Origin: Anaerococcus sp.
Lineage (GTDB): Bacteria; Bacillota; Clostridia; Tissierellales; Peptoniphilaceae
Direction: 5' to 3'
DNA length: 58,438 bases
Assembly (NCBI RefSeq): GCF_030825785.1
Contig: NZ_JAPJPG010000005.1
Span: 1-58,438, forward strand
Shown: positions 48,797-57,602 of the stretch, one piece after another
How the letters are laid out: the number at the start of each line of letters is the position of its first letter
Position numbering within the stretch: position 1 is the first letter of the stretch
The notes under the pieces: model-generated
What the model saw: the letters and a program-made list of their open reading frames with translations, nothing else
What the model was told of the DNA's origin: nothing
Databases searched by the model: none
Translations under genes and position numbers: made by a program

Positions 48797-48828
48797 CTTA
48801 TCTAGGATAATTCTTAGATAAGTTTTTT
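48797..48828 (+). terminator. Terminator/attenuator between SCIFF peptide and maturase
   Basis: CTTATCTA (48797-48804) pairs with TAGATAAG (48815-48822), loop of ten bases, then six T residues. No clear second promoter is seen before the maturase, so partial read-through probably sets the peptide-to-enzyme ratio. Confidence 0.85.
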
Positions 48829-48896
48829 ATTGTAGGAATTTTGTTAGATTATTCTCAATTCCTAGTAAAACAATATAGTAAATATAAGGAGTAATA

Positions 48897-50279
48897 ATGA
48901 TTCACCAATACAAGTCCAAGGGCTTTAATATTGTTTTAGATATATACAGTGGTTCTGTCCACGCAGTAGATGATATAACCTATGATATCATCGAGAAATA
49001 CGAAACAGAAGACAAAGAAGATATTAAAAAAGAAATAATTGAAAAATATGAAATAAGTAATGATCAATTCGAAGAGGCTTATACTGAGGTTAAGGAATTA
49101 GAAAACGAAGGGCTTCTCTTTACTGACGACATATACGAGGATCTTTCAATTGATATAACAAATAGACCGACAACAATAAAGGCCCTCTGCCTAAACGTCG
49201 CTCACACCTGCAATCTATCATGTGAATATTGTTTTGCGAAGGGAGGAAAGTATTCCGGTCCAGATGCTATTATGACAATAGATGTGGCCAAAAAAGCTAT
49301 TGACTTTCTTTTGGCAAATTCCGGTAGCCACTACAACTTGGACATTGACTTCTTTGGAGGAGAACCTCTCCTAAACTTCGACCTAGTAAAAGAAACTGTT
49401 GATTATGCAAGAAGTAAAGAAGAGAAATTTAATAAGCATTTTAATTTCACTCTTACTACAAACGGTCTTCTCCTAGACGATGAAGCCATAGACTATTTGA
49501 ATGAAAATATGAAAAATGTCGTCCTATCCCTCGATGGAAGGAAAGAAAAGCACGACCAATTTAGAAAGACTCTAAACGGTAAAGGTTCATATGACGCCAT
49601 AGTCCCTAAATTCCAAAATTTTGTAAAAAAACGTGGCAATAAGGAATACTACATGAGGGGAACTTTCACTGCAAATAACCTTGATTTTACAGAAGACTTG
49701 AAGACATATCTAGACCTAGGCTTTACTAGAACTTCCCTTGAACCAGTTGTAGGAAAGTCTGATGAGACTTATGCCCTAAAGGAAGAACACCTAGATAAAA
49801 TCTATGATGAATACGAAAAACTTGCAGATATGCTAATTGAAAAAATCGACAAGAATGAAGATTTCATCTTCTATCATTACATGATTGATTTAGAAAATGG
49901 ACCTTGTGTCCACAAGAGAATTTCTGGATGCGGATCAGGTACCGAATATATGGCTGTAACTCCAACTGGCGAGCTCTATCCTTGCCACCAATTCGTAGGA
50001 AATCCTGATTTTATTATCGGAAATATAAATGATGGAATTCAAAATAAGGACTTGGTAAATCAATTTAAAACTTGTAACTGTTATTCCAAAAATGAATGTA
50101 GGTCTTGTTGGGCAAATATGTATTGCTCTGGCGGTTGTGCTGCTAATTCCTACAATGCTACAGGTGATATAAATAATATCCATGAATATTCTTGTAAACT
50201 TTTTAGAAAAAGAATAGAGATGGCAATAGCGGTTAAGATATATGAATATATGAAAGAATCTGAAAAAGAATTCGCATAG
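48897..50279 (+). CDS. scfB: SCIFF peptide maturase, radical SAM/SPASM thioether-forming enzyme
   Basis: Modifies the upstream SCIFF peptide. The 460 residues begin with a peptide-recognition-like region (1-90; HQYKSKGFNIVLDIYSGSVH and the EEAYTEVKELENEGLL helix). The radical SAM cluster follows at Cys105, Cys109 and Cys112 (HTCNLSCEYCFA), with FFGGEPLLN and LSLDG. The C-terminal SPASM domain has many Cys (CGSG...YPCHQF...CNCYSKNECRSCWANMYC..GGC) for two auxiliary Fe-S clusters. Length and motifs match the SCIFF maturase family. AAGGAG precedes the ATG. Confidence 0.96.
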   Translation: MIHQYKSKGFNIVLDIYSGSVHAVDDITYDIIEKYETEDKEDIKKEIIEKYEISNDQFEEAYTEVKELENEGLLFTDDIYEDLSIDITNRPTTIKALCLNVAHTCNLSCEYCFAKGGKYSGPDAIMTIDVAKKAIDFLLANSGSHYNLDIDFFGGEPLLNFDLVKETVDYARSKEEKFNKHFNFTLTTNGLLLDDEAIDYLNENMKNVVLSLDGRKEKHDQFRKTLNGKGSYDAIVPKFQNFVKKRGNKEYYMRGTFTANNLDFTEDLKTYLDLGFTRTSLEPVVGKSDETYALKEEHLDKIYDEYEKLADMLIEKIDKNEDFIFYHYMIDLENGPCVHKRISGCGSGTEYMAVTPTGELYPCHQFVGNPDFIIGNINDGIQNKDLVNQFKTCNCYSKNECRSCWANMYCSGGCAANSYNATGDINNIHEYSCKLFRKRIEMAIAVKIYEYMKESEKEFA

Positions 50280-50280
50280 A

Positions 50281-50315
50281 AAAATAGCGCCGATTAATAC
50301 CGGTGCTATTTTTTA
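50281..50315. terminator. Bidirectional terminator between scfB and the V-ATPase operon
   Basis: AAAATAGCGCCG pairs with CGGTGCTATTTT around a short AT loop, with A and T runs on both sides. It overlaps the stop region of the V-ATPase D gene. Confidence 0.85.
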
Positions 50316-50944
50316 GATTCTTCTTTTTTAATTTTATTTTCTTTGACAATCTTGGTCTTGGAGAATTCTTCTCTTTCTTTCTCCTCTATGCTTTGAGATA
50401 TGGTCTTAATCATTTCCTTGTATTTTGGAATTTGAACCTTATCCAAACTATTTACTTTCTTGCTCGTCTTTTTAATTTCTCTATCCAAAGAATTAATTGT
50501 AGTATCAAGCTCAGCAAGCTTAAATATCTTGGATCTTAATTGATTAAAAGAAAGTATAGCCTCATCAAAACCAGCATTAGTTTCATAAAATGAATAGGAT
50601 AAGTTAAGCTTTACATCTTCAAAGTGAATTTCAGATATTTCTGTCTGCATGAATTTATCAACTTTTAAGCTAATACTATTATCTATTGGCACAGTCTTTG
50701 ATATGGAATCAAGATCCGACTCACCAATGCTTACCAAAACTTTTTTGAAATCATGGCTGACCTTTTTGATCGTCTCATTTACCTTTTCATTTAAATCATT
50801 ACGTTCTTTTATCTTGGAATCATAAGCTCCGATCAAGGCCTTTCTCTTCTTATCGAGTATGTCGTATCCGCCCTCTAAGAGATTTAGTTCTTCTTTTGCC
50901 TTGATTAGATTGGCCTTTGTAGCTGCAACATTATTCGTTTGCAT
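50306..50944 (-). CDS. atpD: V/A-type ATPase subunit D
   Basis: Central rotor shaft subunit. The 212-residue protein has the N-terminal helix (AATKANLIKAKEELNLLEGGYDIL), KKRKALIGAYDSKI, and the long C-terminal helix ending in a Lys/Glu-rich tail. The ATG at 50944 has AGGTGA five bases upstream; an in-frame GTG three codons earlier fits less well. It is the last gene of the operon. Confidence 0.94.
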   Translation of the reverse strand: MQTNNVAATKANLIKAKEELNLLEGGYDILDKKRKALIGAYDSKIKERNDLNEKVNETIKKVSHDFKKVLVSIGESDLDSISKTVPIDNSISLKVDKFMQTEISEIHFEDVKLNLSYSFYETNAGFDEAILSFNQLRSKIFKLAELDTTINSLDREIKKTSKKVNSLDKVQIPKYKEMIKTISQSIEEKEREEFSKTKIVKENKIKKEESKK

Positions 50945-50945
50945 A

Positions 50946-52310
50946 CTATTCACCTATAAACTTATCTAGATTCTCTTTAGAAACTCTGTGAAGCTCATTT
51001 CTTGGAAGGATTTTAAGAATTTCCCAACCTAAATCTAGAGATTCATCGAGTTCCCTATTCTCATCCTTATCTTGGGCTAAGAATCTTCTTTCAAATTCAT
51101 CTCCGAAACGTAAATATTTCTTATCAACATCAGACAAATCATCTTCACCAACAATTTGAGAAATATTTCTAACATCTTGAACCTTAGAATATGATTCATA
51201 AAGTTGGTTCATTAAGTCTTCATGGTCAGCCCTTGTGTAACCTTCACCTATACCGTCCTTCATAAGTCTTGACAAGGAGGGAAGTACATTTATTGGAGGG
51301 TAGATTCCCTTATTAGAAAGAGATCTGTCAATTACAATTTGTCCCTCTGTTATATAGCCTGTAAGGTCGGCAACAGGGTGGGTTATATCATCATTAGGCA
51401 TGGTAAGTATTGGAATAAGTGTTACAGATCCCTTAACTCCTCTAATCATTCCTGCCCTTTCGTATAAAGAAGCAAGGTCTGAGTAAAGATATCCAGGGTA
51501 GCCCTTCCTTGAAGGAACCTCTCCCCTTATAGATGAAACTTCACGTAGGGCTTCTGAATAAGATGTCATATCAGTGACTATGACAAGCACGTGATAGCCC
51601 TTCTTGTAAGCTAGATATTCAGCTGCTGTTAGGGCACATTTTGGAGCAACAAGTCTTTCCATTATTGGAGAATCCGCAAGGTTTTGATACATTACAACCT
51701 TATCACGAACACCTGCCTTGTTGAAGGCATCCTCGAAGAACATGGCTTCGTCTTTCTTAATCCCCATAGCAGCAAAAACAAAGCAGAAGTTCTCATCTGT
51801 CTTAAGCTTAGCTTGTCTTACAATTTGAGCTGCAATCTCGTTGTGTGAAAGACCAGATCCAGAAAATATCGGTAGCTTTTGTCCACGGATAAGGGTTGTT
51901 AGAGTATCAATAGAAGATATTCCTGTTTGGATGAAGTCTCTTGGGTATTCACGTGCTACAGGATTTAGGGGAAGTCCCTCTACTGAATATTTATCATCAG
52001 AGTAGATATCTCCTCCATTATCAATTGGCTCTCCTATTCCGTTAAAGCTCCTACCAAGTATTGATTCATCGAGAGGAATCTCTAAAGGCTTTTCATGAAA
52101 GCTTACTACTATATCATTTAAGGAAAACTCTTCTGTATTACCAAAAACTTCAATAGTTACAGTGTCATCATCAATTTTAACAACTTGACCTACAAAGTCC
52201 ATCCCCAAAGCGTGAACAGAAACTACTGCCTTGTAGGCTACATCTGTAACTTTTTCTATCTCAATCATAGATGATTCAATTTTTCTAATCTTAGTATATT
52301 CTTTTCTCAT
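50946..52310 (-). CDS. atpB: V/A-type ATPase subunit B
   Basis: Non-catalytic nucleotide-site subunit of the A3B3 head. The 454 residues have the beta-barrel start (HALGMDFVGQVVKI), GEPIDNGGD, QTGISSIDTLTTLIRGQKLP, the degenerate P-loop region IFSGSGLSHNEIAAQI, and TDMTSYSEALREVSS. It starts immediately after the A stop codon (TAGATG). Full length. Confidence 0.97.
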   Translation of the reverse strand: MRKEYTKIRKIESSMIEIEKVTDVAYKAVVSVHALGMDFVGQVVKIDDDTVTIEVFGNTEEFSLNDIVVSFHEKPLEIPLDESILGRSFNGIGEPIDNGGDIYSDDKYSVEGLPLNPVAREYPRDFIQTGISSIDTLTTLIRGQKLPIFSGSGLSHNEIAAQIVRQAKLKTDENFCFVFAAMGIKKDEAMFFEDAFNKAGVRDKVVMYQNLADSPIMERLVAPKCALTAAEYLAYKKGYHVLVIVTDMTSYSEALREVSSIRGEVPSRKGYPGYLYSDLASLYERAGMIRGVKGSVTLIPILTMPNDDITHPVADLTGYITEGQIVIDRSLSNKGIYPPINVLPSLSRLMKDGIGEGYTRADHEDLMNQLYESYSKVQDVRNISQIVGEDDLSDVDKKYLRFGDEFERRFLAQDKDENRELDESLDLGWEILKILPRNELHRVSKENLDKFIGE

Positions 52311-54059
52311 CTATAAACCTTCCTTCACACTTACAAAATGATTGTTTATCTTTGAATTAAGATCAATAAACTTGTCTAACTCATCATTTTTTATATTATA
52401 TTTCATTTGAGTAATCTCATTAATTAGATTTGAATCATATATAGCCTTATGGCTAAGACCACCACTAATAGCTGCCTTACTCTTTTGGTAATAATTATAA
52501 ATAATGTCGAGCATCTTGACTTGTTTTTCAAGTGGGACATACTTATCAATATCATTGTAAGCATTTTGTTGTAAGAAGCCATTTCTTATAAGACCTGAAA
52601 CATCTAATATGTTCTTTTGACTATTAGAAAGTGCATCTTCTCCCACTAGCATCATGATAGATCTAACTTCGTCTTCTTCAAGGAGGACATTCATCAATTC
52701 ATTTCTTATAGCAATTATGTCCTTACCCAGTCTTTCCTCATAGTAGGCTCTGATTTTTTCAATATAATTAGAATAAGAAGAAAGCCAGTTTATAGCAGGA
52801 TAGTGTCTTGAATAAGCAAGCTTTCTATCAAGTCCTAAGAATACATTTACACATCTTCTAGTATTTTCTGTTACAGGCTCTGAGAAGTCTCCCCCAGAAG
52901 GTGATACGGCCCCAATAAGAGTAACAGAACCTTCGCTTCCGTTTAAGTTTTTGAAATATCCCGCTCTTTCATAAAATTGTGAAAGTCTTGATCCAAGATA
53001 TGCAGGATAGCCTTCCTCGGCTGGGATTTCTTCAAGTCTTCCTGATATTTCACGTAAGGCCTCTGCCCATCTTGATGATGAGTCTGCCATAAGAGCTACA
53101 TCATAACCCATGTCTCTAAAGTATTCAGCCATAGTAATACCAGTATAGATAGATGCTTCCCTAGCAGCTACTGGCATGTTTGAAGTATTGGCAATTAAAA
53201 TAGTCCTTTCCATTAGTCCCTTACCTGTATTTGGATCTATAAGATCAGGGAACTCCTCAAGAACCTGGGTCATCTCGTTTCCACGCTCTCCACATCCAAT
53301 ATAAATTATTATATCTACGTCAGAATATTGGGCAAGCTGGTGTTGAAGCATAGTCTTTCCTGTACCAAATCCACCAGGAATTGCAACAGTACCTCCCTTA
53401 GCAAGAGGGAAGAAAACATCAAGGACCCTTTGACCTGTCTCAAATAGCTTCTCTATTGGCATATTAGCCATAACTGGTCTTTGATTTCTAACTGGCCAAT
53501 ATTGGTATAGTTTTTCCTCAACCACATTTTTTTCTGTCTTAATTTTTACTACAGTATCTTCAAGTGTGTACAAACCATCTTCTGCTACTTCAACAACTTC
53601 ACCACTAACTTGATTCATAAGTCTATGCTCGATTGTTTCAGTTTCTTTTATGGTAGCGTAGATGTCGCCTCTTTTAATCTTATCTCCAACCTTAACAGTA
53701 AGTTTGACATCCCATTTTTTCTCAGTATCTAAATTTTCAAATCCTATTCCTGAAGGAATAAAAGATCCATTTTTATCCATTATATTTTTTAAGGGTCTTT
53801 GGATACCATCAAACATGTTTCCAAGCATACCTGGTCCCAGTCTTACTGAAAGAGGTCTACCAGTTGGAATTATATCTTCATTTACTTTAAGTCCTGATGT
53901 ATCTTCATAAACCTGAATTGTCGCAAGATCACCCTCAAGTGATATTACTTCACCTATAAGCTTTAGCTTACCAACTGAAACCATCTCACGAACAGTCAAG
54001 ATTTTCGCATCTGTCGCAACTACAACAGGACCATTTATTGTTTTAATTTTTGGATTCAT
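52311..54059 (-). CDS. atpA: V/A-type ATPase catalytic subunit A
   Basis: Catalytic ATPase subunit. The 582 residues include INGPVVVATDA, the non-homologous insert region, PGGFGTGKTMLQHQLAQ (Walker A), YIGCGERGNEMTQVLEEFP, ALMADSSSRWAEALRE and SGGDFSEPVTE. The ATG at 54059 is preferred over an in-frame TTG at 54077; it overlaps the end of E by 17 nt. Confidence 0.97.
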   Translation of the reverse strand: MNPKIKTINGPVVVATDAKILTVREMVSVGKLKLIGEVISLEGDLATIQVYEDTSGLKVNEDIIPTGRPLSVRLGPGMLGNMFDGIQRPLKNIMDKNGSFIPSGIGFENLDTEKKWDVKLTVKVGDKIKRGDIYATIKETETIEHRLMNQVSGEVVEVAEDGLYTLEDTVVKIKTEKNVVEEKLYQYWPVRNQRPVMANMPIEKLFETGQRVLDVFFPLAKGGTVAIPGGFGTGKTMLQHQLAQYSDVDIIIYIGCGERGNEMTQVLEEFPDLIDPNTGKGLMERTILIANTSNMPVAAREASIYTGITMAEYFRDMGYDVALMADSSSRWAEALREISGRLEEIPAEEGYPAYLGSRLSQFYERAGYFKNLNGSEGSVTLIGAVSPSGGDFSEPVTENTRRCVNVFLGLDRKLAYSRHYPAINWLSSYSNYIEKIRAYYEERLGKDIIAIRNELMNVLLEEDEVRSIMMLVGEDALSNSQKNILDVSGLIRNGFLQQNAYNDIDKYVPLEKQVKMLDIIYNYYQKSKAAISGGLSHKAIYDSNLINEITQMKYNIKNDELDKFIDLNSKINNHFVSVKEGL

Positions 54060-54648
54060 TAAAACTCTCACTTTCAAGAAGTTGATTTAGTTTTTTACCA
54101 ACTTCATATTTCTTCTCTTTAAGCCTATTCAAATAAGTATAATTATATCTAAAATCTCTATCAAGATTTGAAATTATAAAACCACCAATATACTCATCAT
54201 CGAGTACTTCTACATTAGGAAAGTCTATAAGCTTCTTGTCCTTTTCTAATACACTTATTATTACTTCTTCCTTAGCTAAACCAAGGTCTTCTAGAGCTTT
54301 ATTTATACTTGAAGTTAGCTTGTCTTTATAGTCTTTAGTATTAGTAAAATCTCTAAGATATTCTTTAATTCGTTTTGTCAAATCTTCCAATAGAGATTGT
54401 CTATAAAGAAATATATCATTTTTAGATTCAAATTCTTTCTTAGAAACATTCTCATTCTTTCTAGTCTCAGCAAATATTTGTCTATCCTTGACACTCTCTT
54501 CCAAGTGCTTTTCTAGCTCCGCCTTTTTATCTGAAACTAATTTTGAATTATCCTCTGTTGACTGATATAATTCTTTTTCACTTTTTTCTTTTTCTTCATC
54601 CCATACCATCTTTCTAAAGGATGAAATCTTTGCTTCTAGATCTAGCAT
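54043..54648 (-). CDS. atpE: V/A-type ATPase subunit E
   Basis: Peripheral stalk subunit. The 201 residues have a long N-terminal charged coiled coil (FRKMVWDEEKEKSEKELYQS) and a C-terminal globular part with VEVLDDEYIGGFIISNLDRD, typical of E. The ATG at 54648 has GGAGGA five bases upstream; a TTG five codons earlier would place that site inside the gene. Position between F and A supports the call. Confidence 0.9.
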   Translation of the reverse strand: MLDLEAKISSFRKMVWDEEKEKSEKELYQSTEDNSKLVSDKKAELEKHLEESVKDRQIFAETRKNENVSKKEFESKNDIFLYRQSLLEDLTKRIKEYLRDFTNTKDYKDKLTSSINKALEDLGLAKEEVIISVLEKDKKLIDFPNVEVLDDEYIGGFIISNLDRDFRYNYTYLNRLKEKKYEVGKKLNQLLESESFNESKN

Positions 54649-54659
54649 TTTTCCTCCAA

Positions 54660-54899
54660 TCAACCATCAATAACTACGATTAAAGGCTCACTTTTATTTT
54701 CTCTATAATAATCAACATCCTTGGATATATTATTATAAATTGTTCTACTTAAGATAAGAACAGCTAGATTATCATCACTTACAGAAGTCTTAAATTTACT
54801 AAGACTTTCTTCGATTCTATCTACCTGCTCTATTTCTATACCCCCAAGCCTAAACATAAGGTTTAAGCTTGGATCGTTACTTATTAATTTTGCCTTCAT
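54660..54899 (-). CDS. atpF: V/A-type ATPase subunit F
   Basis: Small (79 residues) central-stalk regulatory subunit. It has a short alpha/beta pattern (MKAKLISNDPSLNLMFRLGG, AVLILSRTIYNNI, EPLIVVIDG) like F subunits but is shorter than the usual ~100 residues, missing part of the C-terminal helix. The call rests on fold pattern and position between K and E. Confidence 0.78.
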   Translation of the reverse strand: MKAKLISNDPSLNLMFRLGGIEIEQVDRIEESLSKFKTSVSDDNLAVLILSRTIYNNISKDVDYYRENKSEPLIVVIDG

Positions 54900-54900
54900 T

Positions 54901-55329
54901 TTATGCGTATAGGATTAGGATTGATATAATTACACCGAAGATAGCAATACCTTCTGCAAGACCTACGAAGATGATTGTTCTACCAAGGATAGATTGATCT
55001 TCTGAAATAGCACCAAGTGCTGCTGAACCTACAGTACCTACTGCATAACCAGTACCAATTGTTGCAAGACCTGTTGAAAGTGCTGCACCAATGTATTTTA
55101 GACCATCACTTGCTGCTGCACTTGTACCAGCTTCTGCTGCTTTTGAGCTTGATGGGAAAAGAAGAACTATCATCATTACCATAATTGGCACGAAAGTAGA
55201 TAGGTTAAGCTTTAATGCCTTTCTTATCTTTGCCTTTGAACTATCTTCGTTTGTTTTTAATAGATATAAACCTGAATAAATTGTCATTACGACAACTGCT
55301 AATGCTAATAAAGCAATTTTAAAAATCAT
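54901..55329 (-). CDS. atpK: V/A-type ATPase subunit K (membrane rotor proteolipid)
   Basis: Rotor-ring proteolipid of 142 residues. Hydrophobic segments lie at about 1-24, 46-59, 77-108 and 116-141. Only the last two form a typical c-subunit hairpin: GLATIGTGYAVGTVGSAALG, then VGLAEGIAIFG with the ion-binding Glu126. The first two lack a carboxylate, and the segment PSSSKAAEAG resembles a signal-peptide cleavage region. Ion choice (Na+ or H+) cannot be fixed; the ET-Y sodium signature around the Glu is not present. AAGGAG precedes the ATG. Confidence 0.92.
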   Translation of the reverse strand: MIFKIALLALAVVVMTIYSGLYLLKTNEDSSKAKIRKALKLNLSTFVPIMVMMIVLLFPSSSKAAEAGTSAAASDGLKYIGAALSTGLATIGTGYAVGTVGSAALGAISEDQSILGRTIIFVGLAEGIAIFGVIISILILYA

Positions 55330-55338
55330 ATTAACTCC

Positions 55339-56715
55339 TTATTTTTCTGTAATTGGTCTAAACTTACGACCATTTCCTTCATAGTACTTACTAAACATTT
55401 CGTAAAATTCTAGTCTTAGTCCTTGGATGAATACAATCATTCCTTCAAGACCTATTATCAGAATATTACCTAATATCAAAATTATTATTCCAATTATTCC
55501 ACCACCTGCAAGTTTTGCCATGACTTCAAAGGCCATATACAAACCTACGTGGTTGATTGCGAAAGCTCCAACTCTTGTAAAAGACACTAAGTTAGAGAAT
55601 ACCGATAGTAGGGCCTCTACTATTGAGAATGAACTTTCTACATAATAGTCACCCTTTGAACTGTCATATAGCGGATATTCTCCCTCAATCCTTCTTGCTA
55701 GTGGCTGTTTAAATATTATCATAACTATTGATAACACAAGAATTATTATAGCTACAAGCATAGGTATTGGGCTTTTTCCTACTATATTAAGGATGATTAG
55801 TATAAAAGAAATCATCATCATAAGACCTGCTAGGCCTTCTTTTCCAAATATTCCTTCCTCTATATTATCTTGTTTTTTGACTTTGTTGAAGATTCCTATG
55901 ATATAAGATATGACCATCAATACTACACCGAACGCTACAGATGCTATTAATACAGTCATAATATTATCAAAAGGCTTGATCAACAATGTAGGTATCAGAG
56001 TCTCTATACCAAAGAATGAACCGTACATCAATCCAAATATAGAAGAACTTATTCCTATTCTTCTTACCAGGCCGCCAAAGGTCTTGTTTATCTTGTCTAC
56101 ATAGAAGCTTAATAAAACAAATACTAATCCTTGTCCTAAATCACCGAACATCATTCCATACAACAATAAATATGTTATAGCGAAAAATGGTGTTGGGTCA
56201 ATTTCGTTATAGTTTGGAGCACCGTACATGTTCACCAAAAACTCAAAAGGACGAAAGAGAATATTGTTTTTTAGTTTGGTCGGCGGTTTCGAGGAACAAC
56301 TCCTATTGTTTATATTTACCTTAGTTTTGTCGTATTTTTCTTCAAGATTTTTGAAGTCATCGACTTTTGATTTAGGAACCCAGCCACTAAGGTAGAAGTA
56401 CTTGTCCCCTTTTGCCATCTTATCTTTTATTTCACTACTTTTTTCATAGTATTCGATTGTATGAGGAATATCTTGAATCAAATCCTCATTATTATTCTTG
56501 ATAGCTTCAATTTTCTCTTCTAGTTCTTTTATTTCTTTGTCAGTTTCTTCTAATTTCCTATCTGTAGTTTCTAGATCATCGGACTCTGGAGTCTTTTTAT
56601 CTATGAAACCCATAGTATTGACAGCTCTTTTAATATCTTCTTTGACCTGTTTAGGATAAACTAACAAATAATTTTCTTTGCTGTCAATATTTTTATTTTT
56701 CTTCTTAATTGCCAA
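55339..56715 (-). CDS. atpI: V/A-type ATPase subunit I, C-terminal part with membrane domain
   Basis: The 458 residues hold the second cytosolic lobe (ENYLLVYPKQVKEDIKRAV), a coiled coil, FYLSGWVPKSKVDDF and the membrane domain: DPTPFFAITYLLLYGMMFGD, the SLVSFTRVGAFAINHVGL-like block with the conserved Arg, and about seven helices. Together these make the proton/sodium half-channel. It has no normal start: the TTG at 56715 follows the TAA of the gene before it in the same frame (TAATTG). AAGGGA lies about nine bases upstream, so re-initiation is plausible. Alone it lacks the N-terminal lobe of subunit I. Confidence 0.85.
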   Translation of the reverse strand: MAIKKKNKNIDSKENYLLVYPKQVKEDIKRAVNTMGFIDKKTPESDDLETTDRKLEETDKEIKELEEKIEAIKNNNEDLIQDIPHTIEYYEKSSEIKDKMAKGDKYFYLSGWVPKSKVDDFKNLEEKYDKTKVNINNRSCSSKPPTKLKNNILFRPFEFLVNMYGAPNYNEIDPTPFFAITYLLLYGMMFGDLGQGLVFVLLSFYVDKINKTFGGLVRRIGISSSIFGLMYGSFFGIETLIPTLLIKPFDNIMTVLIASVAFGVVLMVISYIIGIFNKVKKQDNIEEGIFGKEGLAGLMMMISFILIILNIVGKSPIPMLVAIIILVLSIVMIIFKQPLARRIEGEYPLYDSSKGDYYVESSFSIVEALLSVFSNLVSFTRVGAFAINHVGLYMAFEVMAKLAGGGIIGIIILILGNILIIGLEGMIVFIQGLRLEFYEMFSKYYEGNGRKFRPITEK

Positions 56716-57600
56716 TTATTTGTTCCCTTCTTCTAAAATAGATGAGCTAATCTCAGAAACTATATCTTCGCTATAATTCTCATAAATTCTATCAAGCTTA
56801 TCTTTCATTTGCTTATACTCATCTTCTATCTCTTTTTTCCTTAATTCACCCTCTGAAAGGATATTTGAGTAAACTTCATCAGATTTTTCCTTAGTTAAGG
56901 ATGAATATTTTTTATCAAGCTGAGCTATTACATCAAAGGTATTAGTTTTCTCATTAGAAACTATATTATCTGTATCAGTTCTCAATTTACTTGTTTCCTT
57001 ATCAAGTGCTATAAGTTCATCAAGATATCCCAAAGAAATATCATCAAGGCTACCATCCAGGTGGAGAATCAATGAAGGCAAGTTGTCATAGTTATTCTTT
57101 AAAATATATCTACCATCCTTGCTTACTTCACCATACCTATGATCAAAGTAGTTGAGATTTTTAATCTTTCTAATATCTATTCCAGACCTATTAAGGACTT
57201 CTAAGTTATCCTTATACTCTTCGAGAATATTTTTTTCTTCGATTAATTTATTTTTCCTATCAATTAATGCCTTCAAGTCGTTGTATAAACTGTCAATATC
57301 ACTTTCGGAAATATGCTTTGGATTTTCACTAGCTGAAGAGTCTATTTTAAATAAATCTTTTAATAAGTTCAACTTATCAATAATAGACTTATCTGGCCTT
57401 TCAAAGCTCGATATAGTTGATATATCTTCAGTCAATTCAACATTTTCTTTACTAGCCTTAATTGAGAAAGCTCTTGATGCTACTTGATTAAAGGCATCAA
57501 CTGGTTCAATATCGCCTAATTCAATAATATCTTCTAGAAAATCATCGAGATTATTTAATCTAGAAGTAATATTGACAAGGTGCATTTTTTCTACTGCCAT
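56716..57600 (-). CDS. atpI: V/A-type ATPase subunit I, N-terminal part plus extra coiled-coil segment
   Basis: The 294 residues start like subunit I (MAVEKMHLVNITSRLNNLDD, ELGDIEPVDA), followed by the first coiled coil and the FDHRYGEVSKDGRYILKNNY lobe. Up to about residue 185 this is normal. From about 190 to 294 a charged helical stretch is added (KKYSSLTKEKSDEVYSNILS, KKEIEDEYKQMKDKLDRIYE) that is not usual in I and resembles stalk subunits G/H. A TAA at 56716-56718 ends it; the next codon in frame is the TTG of the C-terminal part. GAGGT precedes the ATG. Confidence 0.82.
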   Translation of the reverse strand: MAVEKMHLVNITSRLNNLDDFLEDIIELGDIEPVDAFNQVASRAFSIKASKENVELTEDISTISSFERPDKSIIDKLNLLKDLFKIDSSASENPKHISESDIDSLYNDLKALIDRKNKLIEEKNILEEYKDNLEVLNRSGIDIRKIKNLNYFDHRYGEVSKDGRYILKNNYDNLPSLILHLDGSLDDISLGYLDELIALDKETSKLRTDTDNIVSNEKTNTFDVIAQLDKKYSSLTKEKSDEVYSNILSEGELRKKEIEDEYKQMKDKLDRIYENYSEDIVSEISSSILEEGNK

Positions 57601-57602
57601 AA

